From: Sphaerisporangium rufum
Lineage (GTDB): Bacteria > Actinomycetota > Actinomycetes > Streptosporangiales > Streptosporangiaceae
Length of the DNA: 64,000 nucleotides
Reading direction: 5' to 3'
Assembly (NCBI RefSeq): GCF_016863395.1
Contig: NZ_BOOU01000010.1
Location: forward strand, 16,667 to 80,666
Shown: positions 43,525 through 52,638 of the stretch, piece after piece
How the letters are laid out: every line of letters begins with the position of its first letter
How positions within the stretch are numbered: position 1 is the stretch's first letter
The notes under the pieces: generated by a model
What the model was told of the DNA's origin: nothing
What the model saw: only the letters and a program-made list of their open reading frames with translations
Databases searched by the model: none
Translations under genes and position numbers: made by a program

Positions 43525-43885
43525 GGCTCGCGCCTCGCTCTCCGCCCGCGGTGTGCGGCCCGGCGGCCCGGACGGGCACCGGCCCGGCCCGGCTCTCCGG
43601 CGCCCGTCGATCGCGTCGCGACGCTAACCATCCGTCTCCGGCGGTGTCAACGAACCATGATCCGGACATCACCGTGATCCGGCGGCCGGCCTCGGTGGTC
43701 GGCCGGATCGCCGCACGTCGCCACGTCCCGCACCGCCGTGATCAGGGCGTTCGAGCGCCGGCCCGATCCGGCGCGGGGCCGTCTAGGTGCGGGAGCCTGG
43801 TCGGGCCCCGTGCAAGTTTCACCGGCCGGGGACGGGCCGGCAGGAGAGACCGATCATGCGCCCGGTCCGTCTCGCCGCTGCGTGT
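43525..43885. other. Upstream region of the mannanase gene
   Basis: About 360 bp with no protein-like frame. It contains TCGCGTCGCGA near 43612 and a short direct repeat (TGATCCGG near 43658 and 43674), either of which could be regulatory. The ABM gene ends at its right edge. Confidence 0.45.
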
Positions 43886-44221
43886 TCAGGACGCTGTCAC
43901 GCCGGCCGGATAAGGACTTCTCATCGCGCCGGAGTACACCTCAGGCCCTCCTTCGACGTGCTGAGGGAGCGCCGCCATGAAGGCGCGCAACTCGGACGTC
44001 GCGTGGTGCCGGTCGAGGTCCTCCGGTGAACGCCAGATCTCGTAGAGGAAGAACCGGCCGTCGTCCTGCTCGTGGAGGTGGTACTGGAGGTTGCCCTCAC
44101 GTCCTCGCGAGGGTTCGACGAGGTCCATCAGGAGCTTTCTGAGCTCGTCGGCGTGTCCGGGCTTGGGGGTCAGGAATCCGTAGAGCGAGACCGGCGCGGG
44201 GGCCGTCGTTGTCGTTGTCAT
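43886..44221 (-). CDS. Antibiotic biosynthesis monooxygenase (ABM)-domain protein
   Basis: 111 residues from the ATG at 44221 (an upstream in-frame extension overlaps the operator). ABM ferredoxin-like fold: VSLYGFLTPKPGHADELRKL, NLQYHLHEQDDGRFFLYEIW, and HHATSELRAFM. Such small monooxygenases act on quinols or quinones. Divergent from the MerR gene with a MerR-type operator between, so it is probably its target. Confidence 0.87.
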   Translation of the reverse strand: MTTTTTAPAPVSLYGFLTPKPGHADELRKLLMDLVEPSRGREGNLQYHLHEQDDGRFFLYEIWRSPEDLDRHHATSELRAFMAALPQHVEGGPEVYSGAMRSPYPAGVTAS

Positions 44222-44235
44222 GTGCGTCAGGGTAA

Positions 44236-44257
44236 AATCTGACATTGATGGCAGATT
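44236..44257. promoter_or_regulatory. MerR-type operator for the ABM gene
   Basis: AATCTG (44236-44241) and CAGATT (44252-44257) are inverted and centred in a spacer between TTGAAT-type -35 and TACCC-type -10 elements read toward the ABM gene. A dyad inside a long spacer is the MerR-family hallmark. Confidence 0.65.
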
Positions 44258-44285
44258 CAAGTCGTCGCGCTGTGAGGTCCATCAC

Positions 44286-44645
44286 ATGAAGATCGGCGAG
44301 CTGTCCCGGCATACCGGGGTGACCGTGCGGCTCCTGCGCTATTACGAGGAGCAAGGCCTGCTCACCTCGCACCGCAGCGAAGGCGGCCACCGCCATTACG
44401 GCGCCGAGGCGCCGGCCACCGTCGAGCGCATCCGCACGCTGCTCGCCGCCGGCCTGCCCACCAAGGTCATTCGCGAGCTGATGCCCTGCTTCGTCGGCGA
44501 CGGCACCCGGCTCCACGCGTGCGTTCTGGATCATCTCAGAGCGCAGTACGCCGAGTTGGACACCCGCATAGCCGATCTCACCCGGGCCCGCACGGCGCTG
44601 GGCGACATTCTCGAAGCGACGACCCGCGACCTCGCCCCCGCCTGA
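44286..44645 (+). CDS. MerR-family regulator
   Basis: 119 residues; ATG after GAGGTCCATCAC. N-terminal HTH (KIGELSRHTGVTVRLLRYY) and the conserved EEQGLL wing, then a coiled-coil dimer helix (LRAQYAELDTRIADLTRAR). A Cys in MPCF near 63 and one in LHACVLD near 77 could sense redox or a thiol-reactive compound. Its leader and start resemble those of the MerR gene at 57959. Confidence 0.9.
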   Translation: MKIGELSRHTGVTVRLLRYYEEQGLLTSHRSEGGHRHYGAEAPATVERIRTLLAAGLPTKVIRELMPCFVGDGTRLHACVLDHLRAQYAELDTRIADLTRARTALGDILEATTRDLAPA

Positions 44646-44716
44646 CCTGGCCGTCGCGCGCGTCGCTCCCGGCGAGCATGCGGGTACCGCCTGGTGACCG
44701 ACCGGACGCCATCCGG

Positions 44717-45385
44717 TTACGGTGAAGCCTTCCGCCTGGCATAGGCGCGCGCCAGGCCGATGAGCAGTGCGACACCCCAGAGGCCGACCAGCCAGCCGGC
44801 GCCATCCGTTACGGCGATCAGCCCCAGCGTCAGCATGATGGCGATGGCGGCGATGATGTAGTACCGCTCGCGTCTTCCATGCGCATGCTCGATCTCCCGT
44901 TTCGCCCGCAGGTACCGGGAATCGGCGGGGCTCGTATCAGGCGGAAGATTTCCGGCGCGCAGGATCCGCTGATGGTGACGCCCCGGCATCGTCCCGTACT
45001 TGGTCCGGTCGCTCTGGCGCCGTCGCTCGTCCCACCTTTCCCGCGGGGACAGGCTCTGCAACCACTCGTTCCTGTCGCGCGTGTAGTACCGGTAACCGAA
45101 CTCCTTCAGGTCGCTCTCTTCCCGCCGGCGCCGGCTCTCGTCGCGCTGCCGTGCGGCGGCGAGTTCCTGCTGGAACCGGGCCTCGCTCTGCCGTTCGCTC
45201 CGGGTGCGCTCCCGGTCGCGCCGCAGGCCTTCGGCGATGTCGTCGGGCGAGATGGATCCGCCGATGTTGATCTGGTCGGCGTTGTATTGCGGGCCGTTGA
45301 CCCGCTGACCCTGCTGGTCGAAGGTCGACCCCCGCCGCCGGTCGCCTCCGGAGCCCTTGCCGCCGCGGCCGTGCCGATCAGTCAC
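44717..45385 (-). CDS. Membrane protein with amyloid-like N-terminal motif
   Basis: 222 residues from the GTG at 45385, overlapping the upstream stop by 8 bp. Near residues 23-43 is GQRVNGPQYNADQINIGG, matching the motif in the partner at 45378. A long, highly charged helical middle (RRDRERTRSERQSE, RRRREESDLKEF) is followed by two hydrophobic helices at the C-terminus (YYIIAAIAIMLTLGLIAVT, LVGLWGVALLIGLARAY). This suggests an effector held at the membrane that joins the partner through the shared motif. Family unknown. Confidence 0.7.
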   Translation of the reverse strand: MTDRHGRGGKGSGGDRRRGSTFDQQGQRVNGPQYNADQINIGGSISPDDIAEGLRRDRERTRSERQSEARFQQELAAARQRDESRRRREESDLKEFGYRYYTRDRNEWLQSLSPRERWDERRRQSDRTKYGTMPGRHHQRILRAGNLPPDTSPADSRYLRAKREIEHAHGRRERYYIIAAIAIMLTLGLIAVTDGAGWLVGLWGVALLIGLARAYARRKASP

Positions 45386-45710
45386 CGAGGAACACCTGCA
45401 CCGCACCGGCGAGGTGGTTCACGATCTCCGCGACCGTGCCGCCCATGGCTAAGAGCGCGGCCAGGCGTCCCCGCGCGGCGCCGGTGTCCCCGGCCTCCAG
45501 CTCTCCGCGTGCCGTGACCAGCTCGGCGGTCACCTGCTCGCGGGTGGCGGCGGAGACCTGCAGATCCCGCACCGCGGTCAGTGCCCGGTCGAACTCCCGC
45601 GCCACGGTCCGCGCATCGATGGGGCTGCGCTCGCCGTGCGTGACGTTGACCGTGTCACCCATGTACTGGTTGCCGTACACCTTCTGATTGTTCTGGTTGA
45701 ACGTCGCCAT
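45378..45710 (-). CDS. Small protein with amyloid-like N-terminal motif
   Basis: 110 residues. The start (FNQNNQKVYGNQYMGDTVNV) carries the Q/N-rich V-x-G-x-Q-Y motif shared with the downstream protein. A helical region follows (ALTAVRDLQVSAATREQVTA, then EIVNHLAGAVQVFLGD). Such motifs at protein N-termini resemble bacterial amyloid signalling sequences that couple sensors to effectors. Overlap with the next start gives translational coupling. Confidence 0.75.
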   Translation of the reverse strand: MATFNQNNQKVYGNQYMGDTVNVTHGERSPIDARTVAREFDRALTAVRDLQVSAATREQVTAELVTARGELEAGDTGAARGRLAALLAMGGTVAEIVNHLAGAVQVFLGD

Positions 45711-46032
45711 AACAGCATGATGCCGTGAAATCGAGCCTTCGTGCTGATTCGAGTTGATGCCGGCTGCCGTTCGCGCGCCATGTACGAGCCGGCACTCCGG
45801 TGGGACCGCGGGCTCCAGTGGGCCCCTGAGAGCGAGTCATGCCGGACTGAAGGGCCAAGTCTCGTGATCGCCTTCCCGCCGGTCGAGGCGAAAGAGCGGC
45901 GCATAAGTGGCCGGCGATTATCGGTTTGTCGGTAATGGTAGTGATGGACGCTGACTTAATATGCTGGTCTCCCTCAGGCGGATATGGTGTGATACGAGGA
46001 TTTTAAGCTGGCCGGTCGTATGCGAGGAAACC
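45711..46032. other. Divergent promoter region, no gene seen
   Basis: About 320 bp between the amyloid-motif pair and the DUF6879 operon. AT-richer toward 45930-46030, where a promoter for the plus-strand operon is likely. No protein-like frame or clear operator recognised. Confidence 0.5.
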
Positions 46033-46272
46033 ATGAGAGCTGTCAGGCGCCTTGGAATCACTCCGGCGGACCGTGGCGACACCACTTCGGTGAGCGGCTC
46101 ACCGGATATCCTTGAGCTGGACGACGGGAGCTTCGCCGTCATCGGCACCGATATAACCGCGCAGATCGGCACACGTCCGTTGAGCGATGCGAGATGCGCG
46201 GCCGATGAACGGATCGTACGGATCTCCCGGGCTACGCTAATATCGGCGAAGAATGACATTCCGGATAGCTAA
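46033..46272 (+). CDS. Small protein upstream of DUF6879 gene
   Basis: 79 residues from the ATG at 46033 with a GAGGAAACC site. Reads VRRLGITPADRGDTTSVSGS, then a central DILELDDGSFAVIGTDIT. Small proteins of this kind regularly precede DUF6879 genes in actinomycetes; function unknown. The stop overlaps the DUF6879 ATG (TAATG). Confidence 0.72.
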   Translation: MRAVRRLGITPADRGDTTSVSGSPDILELDDGSFAVIGTDITAQIGTRPLSDARCAADERIVRISRATLISAKNDIPDS

Positions 46273-46853
46273 TGACTCCACCTCAATGGGCGATACGCAC
46301 CGGCCGGCCGCTGACTCTCGACGAGTTCGGCCAGGAGTTCGCGGCGGCCTGGTCGCGGATCGGGCGGCGCTTCCTCAAGGTCGAGTGCTGGCAGACCTAC
46401 CAGGAGCTCGACGGCACCAGGTCCCAGGAGGCGTATCGGCGGGGGGACGTCGAGCGCGCTCTGGAGCTGCTGGAGCAAGAGGCGGAAGCCGACCGGCCGC
46501 TGTACGAAGATGTGCGAATCCGGGGGTTGGAGTACTGCCGGATACGCCTGGTGCAGGAGCCGCTCACCCCCTATCTGGATTACGAACTCCTGGCCTACCG
46601 CATCCGGGCGAAGCTCGGCGAGATCATCGAGATCGTACGTTGTGCCATGACCTCCTCCCTGCCCAACGACGAATTCTTCGATTTTCTGCTCTTCGACCGG
46701 CGGACCGCGCTGATCCACGATTATGGAGACACCGGGCGGCAGGCGGGGGGTTGGTTGATCGACGATCCCGCGGTGCTTCAGGCTCTGGAAGACAGGGCGG
46801 TCGAACTGCGGCGGACGGCGGTGCCGCTGGCGGAGTTCATGGCGGTGACCTGA
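46272..46853 (+). CDS. DUF6879-family protein
   Basis: 193 residues. Typical order for the family: FGQEFAAAWSRIGRRFLKVE, TYQELDGTRSQEAY near 40-55, a middle YLDYELLAYRIRAKLGE, and the DEFFDFLLFDRRTALIHDYG block with the WLIDD end. The function is unknown; the family is found beside XRE or STAND-like regulators. Coupled to the 79-residue gene upstream and 74 bp before the DUF6082 gene. Confidence 0.88.
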   Translation: MTPPQWAIRTGRPLTLDEFGQEFAAAWSRIGRRFLKVECWQTYQELDGTRSQEAYRRGDVERALELLEQEAEADRPLYEDVRIRGLEYCRIRLVQEPLTPYLDYELLAYRIRAKLGEIIEIVRCAMTSSLPNDEFFDFLLFDRRTALIHDYGDTGRQAGGWLIDDPAVLQALEDRAVELRRTAVPLAEFMAVT

Positions 46854-46927
46854 CGCCACGAGGGCGTCCTCATGGACGGTGTCATTCATTCGCGCCGTGA
46901 CGTTCGACGGTCAGGTGACCACAGGAG

Positions 46928-47644
46928 ATGTTCTTCCGGATCCGCCGCCGCTGGCTGCATGTGCTGCTCGTCAACCTCGCCCTGCTGACCGGCGTCGCCA
47001 TGGTGGCGCTCGGTGTCGTCGTACCGGTGGTCCTGCTGTCGGAGGCGGATGACACGCGGCTGCATCGCTGGTCGGAGATCGGCCAGGCGGTCGCTCCGGT
47101 AGGCGTCTTCTACTCGGGCGTCGCGTTCGTCGCAATCGCGCTGACGCTCTTCCTGCAGGGCCGCGAACTGCGCAACCAGCGGGAGGAACTGGCCATCGCC
47201 CGCGAAGAGCAGATGCGCAGCAGCGAGATCGCGCTACGGGAGTTGCACACCGATCTCATCAGGATGGCGATCGAAGATCCGGAACTGCGTCAGGTGTGGC
47301 CGGAGATAGCGGCCGGCGTCACCGTCACCAAGCGGGACCACTACTGCAACCTGATCCTGAATCTCCAGAAGGTCGCCTACGAGACGCACACCATCGAACT
47401 GGCCGAACTGCGGGGCGCGCTTCAGCATTTGATGGCGAGTCGCGACATGTACGGCTTCTGGGCGAAGGCCCGGATGGCCCGTGTCGCGATCACCGGTGGC
47501 GACGAGGCCGAGGACTTCTTCACCACCGAAGTCGACCGCGCCTTCGCCGCCGCGGCTCCACCTGCCAAGCGGAACCTCCTCCACCGTTGCCGGGTTCACC
47601 TTCGATCGAAACTGCGCAGGCGGTCATTCCGTCACGGTCGATGA
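46928..47644 (+). CDS. DUF6082-family membrane protein
   Basis: 238 residues. Two N-terminal transmembrane helices (LLVNLALLTGVAMVALGVVV and GVFYSGVAFVAIALTLFLQG) are followed by a coiled region (LRNQREELAIAREEQMR) and the DUF6082 core (IRMAIEDPELRQVW, LILNLQKVAYETHTIE). Basic C-terminus. Function unknown; frequently near other actinobacterial conflict genes. Its TGA at 47642-47644 is in the same frame as the helicase-like sequence that follows. Confidence 0.86.
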   Translation: MFFRIRRRWLHVLLVNLALLTGVAMVALGVVVPVVLLSEADDTRLHRWSEIGQAVAPVGVFYSGVAFVAIALTLFLQGRELRNQREELAIAREEQMRSSEIALRELHTDLIRMAIEDPELRQVWPEIAAGVTVTKRDHYCNLILNLQKVAYETHTIELAELRGALQHLMASRDMYGFWAKARMARVAITGGDEAEDFFTTEVDRAFAAAAPPAKRNLLHRCRVHLRSKLRRRSFRHGR

Positions 47645-47893
47645 GCGGCGGGCGGGGAGACGTCGAGCCCTGAGCCGGCGGGACGGCCGGAGGCCCGGTC
47701 ACAGCCGGGTGGGACGGCTGCCGAGGCCGAGGCGAACCGGCTGGCCGCCCGGCTGGGTATCCCCGCCGACGAGCGGCCGCCGCCTCCCGGCCCGGTACCG
47801 GGCGGGTGGTCGCGGGTCGCGGAGGGCGCGTCCCGTGCGCTGCGCGACGAACTGGACGCGGTCTCCAAACGCCGGACGCAGACCGACGTCCCC

Positions 47894-50134
47894 TTGACTC
47901 TCGGGACCGAGGCGGGTCGCGCCGGCCGCCTGCGGATCATGCGATTCGAGGTGCAAGGGGAACTGGGCGTCGCCGAGGGGACACCGGCCACCCTGGTGGT
48001 GAAAGGTGCGCCTTTCGAAGTCGAGGTGGTGTCGATGTTCGGGAGCGTCGTCACCCTCTCGGTCCCCCCGGACGCGCCGGCCGCGACGGAGGCGACCCTG
48101 CGGGTGGACCTGTCGTGGCTCCTCATCGCGCAGTACCGCAAACTGCGTGACCTCGCGTCGGGTGGCCCGGGGTTCGACGCCGGCGCGGCCGTGGCGGTGG
48201 TGACACCGGCCGGGCCGGATGCCCCGGCTACCCGGCTCGGACCGTTCTCGACCGCGCCCCGAGGACTCAACGCCGGACAGCGGGACGCCGTCGCGCTGGC
48301 TTTGACGCCAGGACTCACCTGGCTGTGGGGCCCGCCGGGCACCGGAAAGACGACCACGATCTCCGCGCTGGTCGCCGAACTGCGACGGCGGGGCAAGCGT
48401 GTCCTGCTGGCCGCCCCGACCAACGCGGCACTGGACGTGGCGGTCGCCGCCGTGCTCGACCGTTTGCCGGATGTGGACGAGGGGCAGGTCGTACGGCTCG
48501 GACAGCCGGCGGACCTCTCGCTGGTCGACCGCGCCGGCGGGCGCGTGCTGGTCGACGAGATCGCCGCGGCGCGGGGCGAGCCGATCGCCCGGCGCCGGGT
48601 GGAGGTGGGCCACGCGCTACGGGAGAACCGCCGGGATCTCACCAGACTGAAGAGATCGGCCAAGGAACTGACCCCGGCGCAGGAGGCGGCCCGGTTGACG
48701 CTGGAGACGGCCATCGCCGAGTCGCAGGACCTGCAGCGTGCACTCGACAGGGCGTTACTCAAGGTGCGGCGCCAGGTCTGCCGGGAGGCGACCGTCGTCG
48801 CGGCCACCCCCGAAGCCCAGGAATGGCTGAAGCGCAGCCCGTTCGAGAAGGCGGGCATCGCGGCGGCGGTGGCCGGTGGGCGTCCGCCCGCCCGCCTGGC
48901 CGCGCTCACCGAGCAGTACCGGATGCGCCCGCCCATCGGGCACGTCGTCAGCACCGCCTTCTATCCGGAGGGTCCGCTGGTCACGGCACCCGCCGTCCCG
49001 GCCAGAAGGGTGCGCAGTCGGGCGCCATGGGCGACCGGCGATCTGGTCGTCGTCGACACCTCCGGCCTGCACGCGCGCACGGCGCGCAGGCAGGGCATGC
49101 TCTCCCGGTACAACCTCGCGCACGCCCAGCTGATCGCGGCCATGGTCGGCGGCGCGTCCGATGAGCTGCACGACCTCGGACTGATCACCCCCTTCGCGCC
49201 GCAGGCGCGGCTGCTGGAATCCCTGCTGCCCGAGGAGCCGGCGGGCGGGCGGGCGGCCTCCACGGTCCACCGCTTCCAGGGAGGTGAGCGGGACATCGTG
49301 GTGTACGACACCGTCGACAGTGCCCACGGCGTGACCCCGTTGCACCCGTGGTTCGCGCAGGGGGGCGCCGGGAGCGAGGGGGCGAGGCTGCTCAACGTGG
49401 CGGCGAGCCGAGCCCGGGACAATCTCGTGGTCATCGGTTCTCTCGACGTCCTGCACCGGACGAAGATGACGCGGGACGCGGTGTGGACGTTCTTCGCCCA
49501 CCTGCTCGACCGGGCCGAGCATCTGCCGTGGGAGAAGCTGCTCACCTTGGCGGCCGGCCCCACCGAGCTGGTCGGCGGCGGGCTCGTCGAGCGGCTCCGG
49601 CAGGACCTGGCGCGAGCCGAGACGGTGGAGATGTGGCTGCCGCGGGCACCTCTGCGCCACCTCGCTCCGCTGCTGCCCGCACTGCGGTCCATCCGGGGCA
49701 AGGACGCGGAGACCGAGGCGGTGACGCTGTGGGTGGAGCCGGAGCCCGACGGCTACCTCCCGGCGGAGGCGCTGCGGGCACGGCGGGAGGGGATCAACGT
49801 CCGGCCGCTCACCCCGATCCACGAGTCCGGCGCGGTGATCGGCGACGCCGTCTGGTCCGCGTCGGCCGCGTTGCTCGGCACCGCACCAGGCCTGGTGCTG
49901 CGGACCGAGCACGCGGCCTTGGCCGGCGCCGTCCGCCGCGCGCAGCGGCGCCGGCCGGGCGGCGCGCCGGGTACCGGGCAGCTCGGCGACGACTGCGGGC
50001 GGTGCCGCCGCATGCTGATCCGCTACGAAGCCGGCCCGCGCGGCGGCACCGACATCCGATACGCCTGCCCGGCCTGCGACCGGCCGCCCCGGGCCACCGG
50101 CGGTCGCCGAACGGTGAGCGCGGCCCGCCGATGA
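47894..50134 (+). CDS. SF1 (AAA_12) helicase-like protein lacking motif II and III, probably decayed
   Basis: 746 residues if started at the TTG at 47894 (ATG 47939 is also possible). Helicase-like sequence already begins at 47645, directly after the DUF6082 stop and in the same frame, but without a start codon, so the N-terminus is lost. Walker A GPPGTGKTTTI is near residue 150, and QYRMRPPIG, HRFQGGERDIV and NVAASRARDNL lie downstream. In family members about 60 residues with DEAS (Walker B) and GDxxQLPP sit between VVAAT and TPEAQEWL; here these are joined (near 48805). A zinc-finger end (CGRCRRML, CPAC) remains. An ATPase function is unlikely. Confidence 0.8.
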   Translation: MTLGTEAGRAGRLRIMRFEVQGELGVAEGTPATLVVKGAPFEVEVVSMFGSVVTLSVPPDAPAATEATLRVDLSWLLIAQYRKLRDLASGGPGFDAGAAVAVVTPAGPDAPATRLGPFSTAPRGLNAGQRDAVALALTPGLTWLWGPPGTGKTTTISALVAELRRRGKRVLLAAPTNAALDVAVAAVLDRLPDVDEGQVVRLGQPADLSLVDRAGGRVLVDEIAAARGEPIARRRVEVGHALRENRRDLTRLKRSAKELTPAQEAARLTLETAIAESQDLQRALDRALLKVRRQVCREATVVAATPEAQEWLKRSPFEKAGIAAAVAGGRPPARLAALTEQYRMRPPIGHVVSTAFYPEGPLVTAPAVPARRVRSRAPWATGDLVVVDTSGLHARTARRQGMLSRYNLAHAQLIAAMVGGASDELHDLGLITPFAPQARLLESLLPEEPAGGRAASTVHRFQGGERDIVVYDTVDSAHGVTPLHPWFAQGGAGSEGARLLNVAASRARDNLVVIGSLDVLHRTKMTRDAVWTFFAHLLDRAEHLPWEKLLTLAAGPTELVGGGLVERLRQDLARAETVEMWLPRAPLRHLAPLLPALRSIRGKDAETEAVTLWVEPEPDGYLPAEALRARREGINVRPLTPIHESGAVIGDAVWSASAALLGTAPGLVLRTEHAALAGAVRRAQRRRPGGAPGTGQLGDDCGRCRRMLIRYEAGPRGGTDIRYACPACDRPPRATGGRRTVSAARR

Positions 50135-50336
50135 GAAGGTGAGCGCCGAACCGTACAGCGGGCGGGGGTAGGAGATACGCCGTGCCCGTCGGTGAGCTGC
50201 GGCCGGGTGTCAGACCGCCGGCCGGTAGGCGGGATGGTCGATCTCTGGTCGTTTGGCCGGAACCGCTTGGCGGGCGACTGCGGTGAGTGTAATCGTCGTC
50301 ACATCGAGTGTTCGATCGATTGCGCAGGGGGTTTCG

Positions 50337-51716
50337 GTGGGTGTTCCGAAGCGGGAGCGGGGACGGCCGGAGCTGGTCCGGGAGCGGCGGCGGCGCGGGC
50401 TGAGCCAGGAGGCCGCGGCCGAGGCGGTCGGCGTGTCGCCGACGACCTGGGCGCGGTGGGAGCGCGGCGAGCAGGGGCTGCGCGCGCGGCATCGGGCCAG
50501 ACTGGCGGCGGTGTTCCGGGTCGAGCCCGCCGAGGTGGAACGGTGGGTAGACGGGTGGACCTTCCCGGAGACACCTTCCTGGCCGCCGGTCGACTGTGGC
50601 GGCGGTTCGCCGGCGGCTACCGTGAAATCGGCCGAGCTGCTGTGGAGGTACGAGATGGATCCGTCCCGCCGGCACCTGCTGGCCACCCTGCCGTTCGTCC
50701 CGGCCGCGCTGGGGGAGTGGCTGACGTCCTGGACGTACGACGCGCCCGCCGCCTCCACCGCGCAGGGCGGGTCCGGGCGCGCGGTCGGCCTGGCGGACGT
50801 CCGGCGGATCAACGAGGCCCGGCAGGCGTTCGGCCAGTTGGACCACCAGTTCGGCGCGGGCCTGGTCCGCCCGGTGGTGCTCCGCTACCTCAAGACCAAC
50901 GTCACCCCGCTGCTGCACGGCCGCTACGACGACCAGGTCGGCGCCGAACTGATGAGCGCGGCGGCCGGCATGAGCTGGATGGCGGGCTGGACGGCCTTCG
51001 ACCTCAACCAGCACGGCGCGGCACAGCAACATTTCGGCCAAGTACTCAAGTTCGCGAAGGCCGGAAACGACTCTCTGACGGGAGTGTGGGCGCTTGCCGC
51101 CCTGACCCTGCAAGCCATCCATCTCGACCAGCCGACCTGGGGTTTGTGGCTCGCCCGTGGTGCGACCGCCACCGCGCGCCGCGCGGACGCCCCGCCACGG
51201 GTGATGGCCTTGCTGCTGGTCAGGGAGGCTTGGGCGACCGCCCAGCAGGCCCACCCCGCGGAGTCCAGGGATCGGCACGCTGCTCATCAGATAGAGCGCC
51301 TGCTGGGCGAGGCCGAGACGGCATACCAGCAGGGCGTGACAGACGCCGATCCGGCCTGGGTCGGTCGCTACGACGAGGTTCAGTTGGCCGCCGAATCCGG
51401 CAACTGCTGGCGCCTCCTCGGCAAGTACGAGCGGGCCCTGGAGCACGCTGAAGCCGCGGTGGCCGCCTTCCAGGACCGAGGACTGTCCCGCTCGGCGCAG
51501 ATCAACCGCACGCTCGCCGCCAACTCGTATCTGAAGCTCGGCGAGGTGGAGCAGGCGCTGGAGGTGGCGCGTCCGGCGATTCCGGCGGCCAAGGCGCTCG
51601 CCTCACCGCGCACGGTCGACTTCGTCAAGAAGTTCGACGAGAACCTCACCCCGTACGCCGGCACCGTCGCCGTCCGCGAGTTCCGCGAGCATCTCCGCGC
51701 CGAGCTGGTCGCCTGA
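50337..51716 (+). CDS. XRE-family regulator with TPR-like sensor region
   Basis: 459 residues from the GTG at 50337 behind AGGGGG. The HTH is at residues 10-60 (RPELVRERRRRGLSQEAAAE, WARWERGEQGL). After a linker comes an all-helical TPR-like region (about 130-459, FGQLDHQFGAGLVRPVVLRY, EYERALEHAEAAVAAFQ-type repeats). It resembles regulators in Streptomyces that respond to small molecules. Independent of the decayed helicase upstream. Confidence 0.86.
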   Translation: MGVPKRERGRPELVRERRRRGLSQEAAAEAVGVSPTTWARWERGEQGLRARHRARLAAVFRVEPAEVERWVDGWTFPETPSWPPVDCGGGSPAATVKSAELLWRYEMDPSRRHLLATLPFVPAALGEWLTSWTYDAPAASTAQGGSGRAVGLADVRRINEARQAFGQLDHQFGAGLVRPVVLRYLKTNVTPLLHGRYDDQVGAELMSAAAGMSWMAGWTAFDLNQHGAAQQHFGQVLKFAKAGNDSLTGVWALAALTLQAIHLDQPTWGLWLARGATATARRADAPPRVMALLLVREAWATAQQAHPAESRDRHAAHQIERLLGEAETAYQQGVTDADPAWVGRYDEVQLAAESGNCWRLLGKYERALEHAEAAVAAFQDRGLSRSAQINRTLAANSYLKLGEVEQALEVARPAIPAAKALASPRTVDFVKKFDENLTPYAGTVAVREFREHLRAELVA

Positions 51717-51924
51717 TTCTTGTAGGGGTGGTGCTCAGATCGGCTGTTTGTTCTCTCCCTTGGATCCGCAGTGTGCGGGCGGCCGACTCCTTGTTTGAGG
51801 CATGCTGAAATAAGAGTTATCGGTGGCAGCGATGTCGTTCCCCTGAGCTGTTCACAGCCCGTCGGCGAAAATGTCGGTCTCCACTGGGAGAGTGGGATTA
51901 CTTCCCCTCTCCTGGAGGTCTGTC

Positions 51925-52638
51925 ATGGCACGACGTACCCCGGCACGGCGGCGAGGCAAGGGCAAGAAGGGCAACGACGCCTGGTTACTCTGGGTGGCGA
52001 TCCTGGTGTTCGCTGTCCTGGTCGTCCGGTGGCTTGTCGAGGTCATCGCCGCCCACCGGTTACTGGCGATCGGGGTCGCGATCGTGCTCGTCGCCGGCGT
52101 GACCGCAGTGCTGGTGCTCCGCCGTCGCATCGTCGAGTCGAGACGGCGAGAGTGGATCAGGGAGAATGCTCGACTCGAACGGGTCGATCGGATGTCCGGC
52201 GGTCAGTTCGAGACCCTGGTAGAGGCGCTGCTGCTGCGTGAGGGATTCCGGCGGGTCCACCGCGTCGGCGGTAGCGGCGATGGGGGTGTGGACGTCGTCG
52301 GAACGTCTCATGACGGAGACCGGTTCGTCGTCCAGTGCAAGCGGTGGAGCAATTCCGTCGGTGCTCCGGAGGTTCGCGACCTGCTGGGGGCCTTACACGC
52401 CTATCCAGGTCATCGGGGAGTGCTGGTCACGACCGCGCGTTTTACCGGTCCGGCCGTTCAGTGCGCGGCGGGCACCGGTTTGGTGATGATCGACCGCGCG
52501 CTGCTCGCCGCATGGATCGCCGGTCATTTCACCCTCGCGCCGGCCGCGGGCGCGCAGGGCGGGTCCTGGCTCCGGCGAACTCCTGCGACCGCTGCCACCG
52601 ATGGTGAACTCGGACTTGAAGGCGTGCTGGGGGACTGA
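51925..52638 (+). CDS. Membrane-anchored Mrr-type restriction endonuclease
   Basis: 237 residues from the ATG at 51925 with CTGGAGGTCTGTC. A basic N-terminus, two transmembrane helices (LLWVAILVFAVLVVRWL, LLAIGVAIVLVAGVTAVL), then an Mrr-like PD-(D/E)XK domain: FETLVEALLLREGFRRVHRV, the Asp in GDGGVDVVG and QCKRW (QxK). Mrr-family enzymes attack modified or foreign DNA. Anchoring would let it act on DNA entering the cell. Upstream of the GmrSD-type gene in the same direction. Confidence 0.9.
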   Translation: MARRTPARRRGKGKKGNDAWLLWVAILVFAVLVVRWLVEVIAAHRLLAIGVAIVLVAGVTAVLVLRRRIVESRRREWIRENARLERVDRMSGGQFETLVEALLLREGFRRVHRVGGSGDGGVDVVGTSHDGDRFVVQCKRWSNSVGAPEVRDLLGALHAYPGHRGVLVTTARFTGPAVQCAAGTGLVMIDRALLAAWIAGHFTLAPAAGAQGGSWLRRTPATAATDGELGLEGVLGD

